DNA of 39,698 nucleotides from S012-109 sp964425105 (GTDB taxonomy: Bacteria > Pseudomonadota > Gammaproteobacteria > SZUA-140). Of this stretch, positions 14,980 through 22,811 are shown piece after piece. A program made the translations under genes and the position numbers. The stretch's first letter is position 1. Every line of letters begins with the position of its first letter. The stretch spans positions 1 through 39,698 of the forward strand of contig CAYRLE010000015.1 in NCBI GenBank assembly GCA_964425105.1. Reading direction: 5' to 3'. The notes beneath the pieces are model-generated. The model saw nothing but the letters and a program-made list of their open reading frames with translations, ran no database searches and was not told the DNA's origin.

Positions 14980-17899
14980 GATCATGCGCATCGCCCGCAG
15001 GGAATTCGCCGCCTTCTTTACCTCGCCCATCGCCTTCATCTTTCTGGGTGCTTTTCTCGCGGTCACCCTGTTCGTGTTCTTCTGGGTGGAGACCTTTTTC
15101 GCCCGCAACATCGCCGACGTGCGCCCCCTGTTCCAGTGGCTGCCGGTGCTGCTGATCTTTCTGGTGGCGGCCATCACCATGCGCATGTGGGCCGAGGAGC
15201 GCCGCACCGGCACCCTGGAGATGCTGCTCACCACGCCGGTGAAGCCGCTGCACTTCGTGCTTGGCAAGTTTCTCGCCTGCCTGGGGCTGGTGGCCGTGGC
15301 CCTGGCCCTGACCCTGCCGCTGCCGCTGACCATCGGCATCTTGGGTCCCCTGGACTGGGGGCCGGTGGCGGGCGGTTACCTGGCCACTCTGTTCCTGGCG
15401 GCGGCCTACATCGCCATCGGCCTGTTCGTCAGCGCCCGCACCGACAACCAGATCGTCAGCCTCATTGTCACGGCGCTGGTCTGCGGCCTGTTCTACCTGC
15501 TGGGTTCCGATACCCTCACCGGCCTGCTGGGCACGCGCGGCGCCGAATACCTGAAGCTGCTGGGCTCGGGTTCGCGCTTCGAGTCCATCACCCGCGGCGT
15601 CATCGACCTGCGTGATCTCTACTACTACCTGAGCCTGGTGGGCGTCTTCCTGAGCCTCAACGTCTATGCCTTGGAACGGCTGCGCTGGGCGGGCAACCCG
15701 CGCAACCCGCGCCACCTGCGCTGGGCCCTGCTCACGGCGCTGCTGGGCGCCAACTTCCTGGCTGGCAATCTGTGGCTGCAGCCCATCGCCTGGGCGCGTG
15801 CCGACATCACTCAAGGGCACATCTATTCCATCTCCGATGCCACCCGCGCCTACCTGGGCCGGCTCCGGGAACCGCTGCTGATCCGCGGCTATTTCAGCGC
15901 CCAGACCCACCCCCTGCTGGCGCCCCTGGTGCCGCGCCTGGAAGACCTGCTGCAGGAATACGCCGTGGCCGGTGGCGGCAAGGTGCGGGTGGAGTTCATC
16001 GACCCTGCAGAACACCCGGACCTGGAACAGGAGGCGGGCCAGAAGTACGGCATCAAGTCGGTGCCCTTCCAGACCGCCAGCAAGTACCAGTCGGCCATCG
16101 TCAATTCCTATTTCGACATCCTGGTGAAGTACGGCGACCAGTTCGAGACCCTGGGCTTCCGCGACCTCATCGAGGTCAAGGCGCGCAGTGAAAGCGATAT
16201 CAGCGTGGAGCTGCGCAATCCGGAATACGATATCACCCGCGCCATCAAGAAGGTCCTCTATGCCTACCAGGGTTCGGGGCAGTTGTTCGACAACATCCGC
16301 ACGCCGCTGACCTTCCACGGCTACCTGTCGCCCGACGCCAAGCTGCCTGCACCCCTGGTGACGCTGAAGAAAGACCTGCGGACGCTGCTGGACAAACTGC
16401 GCGGCCAGGCCGGCAATAAACTCAAGGTGCGCATCGAGGACCCGGACGCCGACGGCGGACAACTGGCGCAACGCCTGGAGAAAGACCACGGCTTCCGCCC
16501 CATGGCCACCGGCCTATTCGACAAGAACACCTTCTGGTTCTACATGACCCTGGAAGGGGGCGGCCAGGTGGTGCAGATCCCCCTGCCCGAGGATCTCGAC
16601 AAGGGCGGCCTGGAGCGCGGCATCCAGGCCGCACTGAAACGCTTCTCCCAGGGTTTCCTCAAGACCGTCGCCCTGTATACGCCGCCGCAAACCCCGGCCC
16701 TGCCCCAGTTTGGCTTCCCGGCGGGGGGCGGCAAGCGTTTTCAGTGGCTGCGGGACAAGCTGCGGGAAAACTATAATGTGCGCAGCACCGACCTCAAGTC
16801 GGGCCGGGTGCCTGCGGAGGCCGATCTGCTGGTGCTGGCCTCGCCCGAGGGGCTGGACGACAAGCAGCGCTTTGCGGTGGACCAGTTTCTGATGCAGGGC
16901 GGCACCGTGATCCTCGCCACCTCCCCCTTCGACGTCAACATGCGCGGCATGCTGTCTGCCTCGCACCATGACTCGGGCTTGGCGGACTGGCTGGCCCATT
17001 ACGGCATCACCATCGAGGACAAGATGGTGCTCGACCCTCAGAACAGCGCCTTCCCCATCCCCATCCAGCGCAACCTGGGCGGCTTCGTCATTCAGGAAAC
17101 CCGCATGGTGGAATATCCCTATTTCATCGACATCCGCGCTGCGGGCATCGACGGCAAGAGCGGCCTGGCCGCCGGCCTCGACCAGATCACCATGAACTGG
17201 GCCTCGCCCATCCACATCGACCAGGAAAAGAACCGGGAGCGGCGGGTGATCCGGCTGCTGAGCAGCTCCGATCAGGCCTGGACCTCGGACAGCACCAACA
17301 TCCAGCCGGACTTCCGCAGCTATCCCCAGTGGGGTTTTCCGGAAGATGGACAGCGGGGGCGCCAGCTGCTGGCAGTGGTGGTGGAAGGACAATTCGATTC
17401 CTGGTACCGGGACAAAACCTCTCCCCTGCTGGCCAAGGACAGCAAGGACGAGGCGCAACAAAAAGGAGATGTCAAAGGCAAAGACCAGGCCGCGCAGGAT
17501 GGCGGGGCAGATGATGAGCCGGTCATCGGCCGCGTCATCGACAAGTCGCCGCAAGGGGCACGGCTCATCGTCTTTGCCTCCAACACCTTTCTCAGCGACG
17601 ATGCCCTGGACCTGGAAGCAGGCGCCCTGGGCACCCGCTATCTCAATCCGGTGCAGCTGGTGGAAAATGCCGCCGACTGGTCACTGGAGGATCGCGGCCT
17701 GCTGGGCATCCGCGGCCGCGGCCACTACAACCGCACCCTGCCGCCCCTGGACCGTGAGCGGCAGATCTTCTGGGAATATCTCAATTACGGCCTGGCCCTG
17801 CTGGGGCTGGGGCTGGTATGGCTGCTGCGCCGCCAGGCCGCGGCAGGCGCACGCCGCCGCTACCAGGCCATTCTGAGCCAGGAAAGGAGCCTGTCATGA
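14972..17899 (+). CDS. GldF-GldG fusion: ABC-2 permease joined to a GldG-type domain
   Basis: A 975-residue protein. Residues 1-240 are an ABC-2 permease with about six hydrophobic segments and the conserved AEERRTGTLEMLLTTPVK. A further hydrophobic segment near 255-275 leads into the GldG part: ITQGHIYSISDATRAYL, a long extracytoplasmic region, a Lys/Asp/Gln-rich linker near 825-850, and the terminal membrane anchor FWEYLNYGLALLGLGLVWLL. The start is set by AGGAGG eight bases before ATG 14972. In many bacteria GldF and GldG are separate; the fusion here fixes their ratio. It overlaps the ATPase gene upstream and the DUF4340-type gene downstream, making a three-gene unit. The transported substrate is unknown. 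Confidence 0.88.
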   Translation: MSEIMRIARREFAAFFTSPIAFIFLGAFLAVTLFVFFWVETFFARNIADVRPLFQWLPVLLIFLVAAITMRMWAEERRTGTLEMLLTTPVKPLHFVLGKFLACLGLVAVALALTLPLPLTIGILGPLDWGPVAGGYLATLFLAAAYIAIGLFVSARTDNQIVSLIVTALVCGLFYLLGSDTLTGLLGTRGAEYLKLLGSGSRFESITRGVIDLRDLYYYLSLVGVFLSLNVYALERLRWAGNPRNPRHLRWALLTALLGANFLAGNLWLQPIAWARADITQGHIYSISDATRAYLGRLREPLLIRGYFSAQTHPLLAPLVPRLEDLLQEYAVAGGGKVRVEFIDPAEHPDLEQEAGQKYGIKSVPFQTASKYQSAIVNSYFDILVKYGDQFETLGFRDLIEVKARSESDISVELRNPEYDITRAIKKVLYAYQGSGQLFDNIRTPLTFHGYLSPDAKLPAPLVTLKKDLRTLLDKLRGQAGNKLKVRIEDPDADGGQLAQRLEKDHGFRPMATGLFDKNTFWFYMTLEGGGQVVQIPLPEDLDKGGLERGIQAALKRFSQGFLKTVALYTPPQTPALPQFGFPAGGGKRFQWLRDKLRENYNVRSTDLKSGRVPAEADLLVLASPEGLDDKQRFAVDQFLMQGGTVILATSPFDVNMRGMLSASHHDSGLADWLAHYGITIEDKMVLDPQNSAFPIPIQRNLGGFVIQETRMVEYPYFIDIRAAGIDGKSGLAAGLDQITMNWASPIHIDQEKNRERRVIRLLSSSDQAWTSDSTNIQPDFRSYPQWGFPEDGQRGRQLLAVVVEGQFDSWYRDKTSPLLAKDSKDEAQQKGDVKGKDQAAQDGGADDEPVIGRVIDKSPQGARLIVFASNTFLSDDALDLEAGALGTRYLNPVQLVENAADWSLEDRGLLGIRGRGHYNRTLPPLDRERQIFWEYLNYGLALLGLGLVWLLRRQAAAGARRRYQAILSQERSLS

Positions 17900-18822
17900 A
17901 AAAAACCATCGGCATCCTCAGTGCACTACTGATACTGCAGCTGGGTGTGGCTGCGGCCCTGCGCCTGGAACGACCCTCCCACGAGGCCTTTCAGGCCAGC
18001 GAGCCCCTGCTGACCTTCGACTCGTCCGCCGTGGACACCATCACCATCAGCAATGGTGATGGCACCACCCTGAGCCTGCGCAAAGAGGACGGTGCCTGGC
18101 AACTGCCCAAGCTGGGCGGCTTTCCCGCCGACGGTGCAGCGGTGCAGCGCCTGCTGGGCAAGCTGGCAGCCATGAAACAGGGCTGGCCGGTGGCCACCAC
18201 CGCAGCGGCGGCGCCGCGCTTCAAGGTGGCGCCAGAATCCTTCGAACGGAAAATCGTCCTGGCTCACGGCGGGCAGACCCTGGCCGAATTGTACGTCGGC
18301 ACCTCGCCGGGCCTGCGCAAGGTCCATGTGCGCCGCCCCGAGCAGCAGGCCATCTATGCCGTGGCCTTCAACACCTTTGACGCCCCCATCAAGACCGACG
18401 ACTGGATCGACAAGCACATCGCACAGGTCGATCAGGATGAGTTGCAGCGCATCGACCTGCCCGCTCTCACCCTGGTACGGGAAAAAGAGGGCTGGCGCCT
18501 GCCGGACCTGACGGACGGCGAAGAAATGGCCGCCGAGGAAGCGCGCAAGCTGGCGGGACAGGTGGCGAATATCACCATCAGTTCGGTGTTGATGAAGGCG
18601 CCGGCCCAGCCCGGGAAGCCGCTACTGCAATACACCCTGACCACGAAGTCCGGGGACCGAAAAACGTTCACCTTTTACAAGGCGGACGGCAGCAACGACG
18701 CTTATCTCCTCAAAACCTCACAGCGCCAGGAATACTTCAAGGTGCCTGCCTTCTACATAGACAGCATCAAGGACAGCAGCCGCGACAAACTGGTGAGGAA
18801 GAAAGAGGCAGCTGTAGATTAG
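17896..18822 (+). CDS. DUF4340-like extracytoplasmic protein of the Gld-type ABC operon
   Basis: A 308-residue protein with an N-terminal membrane anchor or uncleaved signal (MKKTIGILSALLILQLGVAAAL). It then shows two repeats of a similar fold: FDSSAVDTITISNGDGTTLSLRKEDGAWQLP and, later, QDELQRIDLPALTLVREKEGWRLP. This two-repeat pattern, with a VDTI...LRKEDGAW motif, is typical of DUF4340. Such genes commonly follow GldG genes. ATG 17896 overlaps the previous stop as ATGA. It probably works in the periplasm as an accessory of the transporter. The product has no known enzymatic activity. Confidence 0.8.
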   Translation: MKKTIGILSALLILQLGVAAALRLERPSHEAFQASEPLLTFDSSAVDTITISNGDGTTLSLRKEDGAWQLPKLGGFPADGAAVQRLLGKLAAMKQGWPVATTAAAAPRFKVAPESFERKIVLAHGGQTLAELYVGTSPGLRKVHVRRPEQQAIYAVAFNTFDAPIKTDDWIDKHIAQVDQDELQRIDLPALTLVREKEGWRLPDLTDGEEMAAEEARKLAGQVANITISSVLMKAPAQPGKPLLQYTLTTKSGDRKTFTFYKADGSNDAYLLKTSQRQEYFKVPAFYIDSIKDSSRDKLVRKKEAAVD

Positions 18823-18896
18823 TAATGGGTGATGAATAGAAATCTAGGGCATGAAGTGCATTTTCCCCATTACGCCTCACACGCATTACTCATCAC
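18822..18896. repeat. Degenerate TAATGNGTGATG repeat region
   Basis: GTAATGGG (18822-18829) is complementary to CCCATTAC (18866-18873), and GTGATGA (18829-18835) to TCATCAC (18890-18896). The pairs interleave, so they are either alternative stems or decayed units of a tandem palindromic repeat related to the one at 13799. The first arm begins in the stop codon of the preceding gene. Confidence 0.45.
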
Positions 18897-18917
18897 TCGC
18901 GCGGCAGGCGGTGCACC

Positions 18918-19064
18918 CTACTGCCTCACCCGCCGCGCCTCGACTTCAGCAGCCGTCAGACCATGGGGCGAACTCTCCAGCCCGGCCACGATGGCCGCCA
19001 GCGGGGCCGCATGGGGCGCCGCCGGCAACACTCGCCAGTGTGCTATTTGTTCAGCTTGCGCCAC
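18918..19064 (-). pseudogene. 48-codon remnant resembling a P-type cation ATPase N-terminus
   Basis: From GTG 19064 to TAG 18918 the minus strand reads 48 residues, including HWRVLPAAP near residue 9 and LESSPHGLTAAEVEARR near the end. This matches the N-terminal cation-ATPase domain pattern (W...LP...L.SSP.GL...EA..R) and resembles LESDAEHGLSRAEAQARL at residues 22-39 of the intact ATPase at 22812. It stops where the open domain should continue with YG-N, next to the repeat at 18822-18896. It is therefore read as a truncated gene fragment left by a rearrangement. There is no ribosome site. A real small protein cannot be excluded. The rest of 18823-19123 holds an 8-bp hairpin, GGCTCAGG/CCTGAGCC, at 19065-19093. 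Confidence 0.5.
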
Positions 19065-19123
19065 GGCTCAGGACCCGGCGAGCAGCCTGAGCCCCGAGCC
19101 GCGGCACATGATGCAACCCGCCG

Positions 19124-19651
19124 CTACTGGACTTCGATGCGGCGGCGCTTGGCCTTCTCCACCTTGGGTACGGTCAACTCCAGGATGCCATCCTTGAAAC
19201 TGGCCTTGGCCGCATCGGCATCCACTTCCGCCGGCAGGGCCACGGTGCGTGAAAAGGTGCCACGGGTGATTTCACGGCGGTAGTATTCACCCTCCTTCTC
19301 TTCCTCGCTTTCGTGGCTGGTGGTGGCGTGGATGGTCACCGTGTTGTCGGTGATGGAAATATCCAGGTCTTTTTTGTCCACCCCCGGCAGTTCCGCCCGC
19401 ACCAGGATGTCGCTGTCACGGTCGACCACGTCCACCTTGGGCAGGCGGCCCTCGAAGGGGGCGGCCAGTTCACCCATGGAAGGCCATTCCCAACGCATGG
19501 GCCGCAGCCAGCCGCGCGGCAAGAAACTCTCGAACAGCCGGTCCATTTCCTCGAAGGGGCTCAGGGTACGGCTGGGCGCGGCCCGCTGCACCTCGCCTGC
19601 TTTGCCTTCCTTGCTGATGGTGGCTACGTTTTTTCTGGCTTCCTCGGTCAT
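19124..19651 (-). CDS. Small heat-shock protein, Hsp20 family
   Basis: A 175-residue holdase chaperone. Residues 1-60 are a variable N-terminus with FEEMDRLFESFLPRGW. The alpha-crystallin domain from about 68 to 165 reads PKVDVVDRDSDILVRAELPG, DLDISITDNTVTIHA and ends with the AxFKDGILELTVPK motif. A C-terminal extension with IEV follows. ATG 19651 is chosen because AAGGAGG lies nine bases upstream on the minus strand; the earlier in-frame ATG at 19690 has none. A sigma-32-like promoter lies at 19713-19741. It is divergent from the M48 protease gene and so shares the 147-bp control region with it. Confidence 0.93.
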   Translation of the reverse strand: MTEEARKNVATISKEGKAGEVQRAAPSRTLSPFEEMDRLFESFLPRGWLRPMRWEWPSMGELAAPFEGRLPKVDVVDRDSDILVRAELPGVDKKDLDISITDNTVTIHATTSHESEEEKEGEYYRREITRGTFSRTVALPAEVDADAAKASFKDGILELTVPKVEKAKRRRIEVQ

Positions 19652-19712
19652 GGCTCGTTCCCTCCTTGTATTGTTGGTTGTTAACCACAATTGGTGTAGG
19701 ACTCACTCACTG

Positions 19713-19741
19713 TATATGGTTCCCAGGGTGGATTTTTCAAG
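19713..19741 (-). promoter_or_regulatory. Sigma-32 (heat-shock) type promoter of hsp20
   Basis: On the minus strand CTTGAA (19736-19741) is followed after exactly 14 bases by AACCATATA (19713-19721). This matches the RpoH pattern CTTGAA-N13/14-CCCCATNTA, with the -35 core perfect and seven of nine -10 positions. The start of transcription would be about 55 bases upstream of ATG 19651. Confidence 0.72.
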
Positions 19742-19762
19742 TACCGCTGACGATGAAATTCA

Positions 19763-19792
19763 TTGGTCAAGCCGCGGAACACTTATTATGAT
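19763..19792 (+). promoter_or_regulatory. Weak promoter candidate of the M48 protease gene
   Basis: TTGGTC (19763-19768) and TATGAT (19787-19792) are 18 bp apart. The predicted transcript would start at or just before ATG 19799, so the message would be leaderless or nearly so, which fits the lack of a Shine-Dalgarno there. The match is only fair. Confidence 0.3.
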
Positions 19793-19798
19793 GTTGCC

Positions 19799-20755
19799 AT
19801 GAACCCCGAAATCCTACTGCGTCACAAAATATTCAACTGGCTGCAGTCCCTGCTCATGCTGGGCGGCATGGTGGGCGTGCTGGCCCTGCTGGGCTGGTTC
19901 CTGGGCGGTGCCAGCCTGATGATCTGGACCATCGCGCTGGCGCTGGTGCTGTTCCTGATCACGCCACGACTCTCCTCCCGCATCGTGCTGCGCCTCTATG
20001 GCGCCCGCCCCCTCGCCCCCGTAGAACTGCCGCAGCTCCATGCCCTGCTGACGGAGCTAGCGCGCCGCGCCGGCCTCGAGGAAACGCCGCGGCTCTACTA
20101 TGTACCGTCGAGCATCATGAACGCCTTCACCGTGGGGCGCCGCAGCGATGCGGCCATCGCCGTCACCGACGGCCTGCTGCGCCAACTCAATCTGCGGGAA
20201 CTGGCGGGGGTACTGGCCCACGAAATCAGCCACATCCGCAACAACGACGTGTGGGTCATGGGCCTGGCGGACATGATGAGCCGCACCGCCAGCCTGCTAT
20301 CGCTGTTCGGCCAGCTGCTGCTGTTCATCAACCTGCCGCTGCTGCTGTTCGGCGAGGTGCACATCTCGTGGTTCGCCATCCTGGTGCTGCTCTTCGCCCC
20401 CAGCATCATCGCCCTGCTGCAACTGGCCCTGTCGCGCACCCGGGAATTCGACGCCGACCTGGGTGCGGCCATGCTCACCGGCGATCCCCAGGGCCTGGCC
20501 GCGGCCCTGGCCAAGCTGGAACTTCAACACAGCGGCTGGCTGGGGCGCATTCTGCTGCCCGGCCGGCGCAGCCCGGAACCCTCCCTGCTGCGCACCCACC
20601 CGGCCACGGTGGAGCGCATCGCCCGCCTGCGCGAGTTGACCGTCAGTCCGGCCCAGGCGTCCCTGGCCCAGAGCCGGGAATTGCTGCCCTTCCCCGCCAC
20701 CCTGCCCCTGGTGGTGCGCCGCCCGCGCTGGCGCATCGGCGGCCTCTGGCATTGA
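19799..20755 (+). CDS. M48-family (HtpX-like) membrane zinc metalloprotease
   Basis: A 318-residue membrane protease. Two hydrophobic segments occupy about 20-55. The zinc motif HEISH is at residues 141-145, further membrane segments lie near 175-215, and the third ligand lies in REFDADLGAAML. SSIMNAFTVGRRSDAAIAVTDGLL upstream of HEISH is characteristic of M48. HtpX-type proteases act with FtsH in quality control of inner-membrane proteins. The ATG at 19799 lacks a ribosome site; the frame extends back to 19763 without improvement. It lies 135 bp before ftsH and divergent to hsp20, placing it in a membrane-stress cluster. Confidence 0.88.
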   Translation: MNPEILLRHKIFNWLQSLLMLGGMVGVLALLGWFLGGASLMIWTIALALVLFLITPRLSSRIVLRLYGARPLAPVELPQLHALLTELARRAGLEETPRLYYVPSSIMNAFTVGRRSDAAIAVTDGLLRQLNLRELAGVLAHEISHIRNNDVWVMGLADMMSRTASLLSLFGQLLLFINLPLLLFGEVHISWFAILVLLFAPSIIALLQLALSRTREFDADLGAAMLTGDPQGLAAALAKLELQHSGWLGRILLPGRRSPEPSLLRTHPATVERIARLRELTVSPAQASLAQSRELLPFPATLPLVVRRPRWRIGGLWH

Positions 20756-20890
20756 GCCCGCCCTTCGCCCTCATGGCGCCCTTGTGAACGCCACGGCCCG
20801 GCACTATTACTAAGACAATAACACCTGTCCCACCGTAGCGGGGCGGAGGAACGAATACTCAACAAATAACACCAAGAACGAGGATGGGCC
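20756..20890 (+). promoter_or_regulatory. Intergenic region before ftsH with a weak promoter candidate
   Basis: TTGTGA (20782-20787), a 17-bp spacer and TATTAC (20805-20810) form a low-quality sigma-70-type pair on the plus strand. I looked for a sigma-32 pattern and did not find a convincing one. ftsH could also be read through from the M48 gene. Confidence 0.28.
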
Positions 20891-22798
20891 ATGAACAAAT
20901 CCGACTACAATCTCAACCCCAAGAAGCCGGATATCGAGATCAACAAGCCGGGGAATGAGAAACCCCTGTGGCAGCGGCCGGGTCCCTGGCTCATCTTTTA
21001 TCTGCTGTTCCTCATCGCCGCCTTTTCCCTGTTCAACATCCCCCAGAGCGGGGTCCAGGAGATTCCCTACAGCGAATTCCTCAAACGCCTGGACAACAAT
21101 GAGGTCAAGGAAGTGCTGGTCACGGAAAAGGCCATCACCGGCATCCTCACCGAGACCGACCCCAAGACCGGACAGCCGCGCCGCTTCGTCACTATTCCCC
21201 TTTTCGATGAGGCGCTGGCCCGCCAGCTGGTGGAGCACGGCGTGACCTACAAGGTGCGCTACACGGAAAACGGCCTCGGCAACTTCCTGCTCTACTGGAT
21301 GTTGCCCCTGGCCCTGTTGTTCCTGTTCTCGGGCATGCTGGCGCGGCGCATGGGCGGTGCCAGCCAGAGCTTCCTCAACATCGGCGCCAACAAGGCACGC
21401 ATCCACGCCGAGAGCGGGCCCAAGGTCACCTTCGAGGACGTGGCGGGCGCCGACGAGGCCAAGGAGGAACTCAAGGAGGTCATCGAGTTTCTCAAGGATC
21501 CCAGCCGCATCCAGAGCCTGGGGGGGCGCATGCCCAAGGGCGTGCTGCTCATGGGACCGCCGGGCACCGGCAAGACCCTGCTGGCGCGTGCCGTGGCCGG
21601 CGAGGCGGACGTGCCCTTCTTCAGCATCAGCGGTTCGGAGTTCATCGAGCTGTTCGTGGGCGTGGGCGCGGCGCGGGTGCGCGATCTGTTCCAGCAGGCC
21701 CGCAAAAAGGCCCCCTGCATCATCTTCATCGACGAGTTGGATGCCATCGGCCGGGCGCGCGGCGCCGCCGCCCCTATGACCGGCGGCCACGACGAGCGCG
21801 AGCAGACCCTCAACCAGCTGCTCACCGAAATGGACGGCTTCGACCCCTCCACCGGTGTAGTGGTGATGGCCGCCACCAACCGCCCGGAGATCCTCGACAA
21901 GGCCCTGTTGCGCGCCGGGCGCTTCGACCGCCAGATCGTGGTGGACAAGCCCGACCTGGAGGCTAGAGTCGCCATCCTCAAACTCCACACCCGCAACATG
22001 AAGCTGGCCGCTGACGTGGACCTGCGGGTGGTCGCCCAGCGCACCCCAGGCTTCGTGGGCGCCGACCTGGCCAACATCGCCAACGAGGCAGCCATCCGCG
22101 CCGTGCGCAAGAATCACCAGCAGGTCACCATGGAGGATTTCGAGGCGGCCATCGACCGGGTGATCGCCGGCCCGGAAAAGAAACACCGCGCCCTCACCGA
22201 AGAGGAGAAACAGCGCGTGGCCTACCACGAATCCGGCCACACCCTGGTGGCCGAGACCGTGCCCACCGCGGAACCCGTGCACAAGGTCTCCATCATCCCG
22301 CGCGGCGTGGCGGCCCTGGGCTACACCCTGCAGCTGCCGGTGCAGGAGAAGTTCCTGTCCACGGAACAGGAACTCAAGGACCAGATCGCCATCCTCCTGG
22401 GCGGCCGGGTGGCGGAGGAACTGATCTACGGCGACGTCTCCAGCGGCGCTCAGAACGATCTGGAGCGGGCCTCTGAGATCGCCCGCGCCATGGTGACCCA
22501 GCTGGGCATGAGCGGAAAACTGGGGCCGCTGACCTATGGCAAGCGCCAGCAGCTGAGCTTCCTCGGCGTGGAGGGCCCGGAAGAACGCAACTACAGCGAA
22601 GAGACGGCACGCCTCATCGACGCCGAAGTCAAGTCCCTGGTAGTGGAAGGCCAGCAACGGGCGCGCCAGATACTCAGCGAAAAACGCAGCATCCTCGAAG
22701 CCCTGGCCAAGACCCTGCGCGAAAAGGAAGTCATGAGCGGCGAGGAAGTGCGGGAACTCATCCAGCAACACGAGAAGACACTGCAACTCAAATCCTAG
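20891..22798 (+). CDS. ftsH: ATP-dependent zinc metalloprotease FtsH
   Basis: A 635-residue membrane AAA+ protease. The N-terminus is cytoplasmic and polar; membrane segments lie near 33-50 and 133-150 around a periplasmic domain. Walker A GPPGTGKT is at 222-229, Walker B IIFIDE at 277-282, the second region of homology RPEILDKALLRAGRFDR at 331-347 and the zinc site HESGH at 446-450. The pore motif FVGVGA is present at 255-260. It degrades misfolded membrane and regulatory proteins. Bacteria usually have a core ftsH next to ftsJ/rlmE; this copy instead lies among Hsp20, M48, a proton ATPase and a KefB-like antiporter, so it may be a second, accessory FtsH (inference). GAGG nine bases before ATG serves as a weak ribosome site. 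Confidence 0.95.
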   Translation: MNKSDYNLNPKKPDIEINKPGNEKPLWQRPGPWLIFYLLFLIAAFSLFNIPQSGVQEIPYSEFLKRLDNNEVKEVLVTEKAITGILTETDPKTGQPRRFVTIPLFDEALARQLVEHGVTYKVRYTENGLGNFLLYWMLPLALLFLFSGMLARRMGGASQSFLNIGANKARIHAESGPKVTFEDVAGADEAKEELKEVIEFLKDPSRIQSLGGRMPKGVLLMGPPGTGKTLLARAVAGEADVPFFSISGSEFIELFVGVGAARVRDLFQQARKKAPCIIFIDELDAIGRARGAAAPMTGGHDEREQTLNQLLTEMDGFDPSTGVVVMAATNRPEILDKALLRAGRFDRQIVVDKPDLEARVAILKLHTRNMKLAADVDLRVVAQRTPGFVGADLANIANEAAIRAVRKNHQQVTMEDFEAAIDRVIAGPEKKHRALTEEEKQRVAYHESGHTLVAETVPTAEPVHKVSIIPRGVAALGYTLQLPVQEKFLSTEQELKDQIAILLGGRVAEELIYGDVSSGAQNDLERASEIARAMVTQLGMSGKLGPLTYGKRQQLSFLGVEGPEERNYSEETARLIDAEVKSLVVEGQQRARQILSEKRSILEALAKTLREKEVMSGEEVRELIQQHEKTLQLKS

Positions 22799-22811
22799 CC
22801 TCACCGCTGCC

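Noticed and set aside
20756..20890. A sigma-32 promoter before ftsH
   Set aside because: CTTGTGAA is seen, but no CCCCATNT-like -10 lies at the right distance. Only a weak sigma-70-type pair remains.
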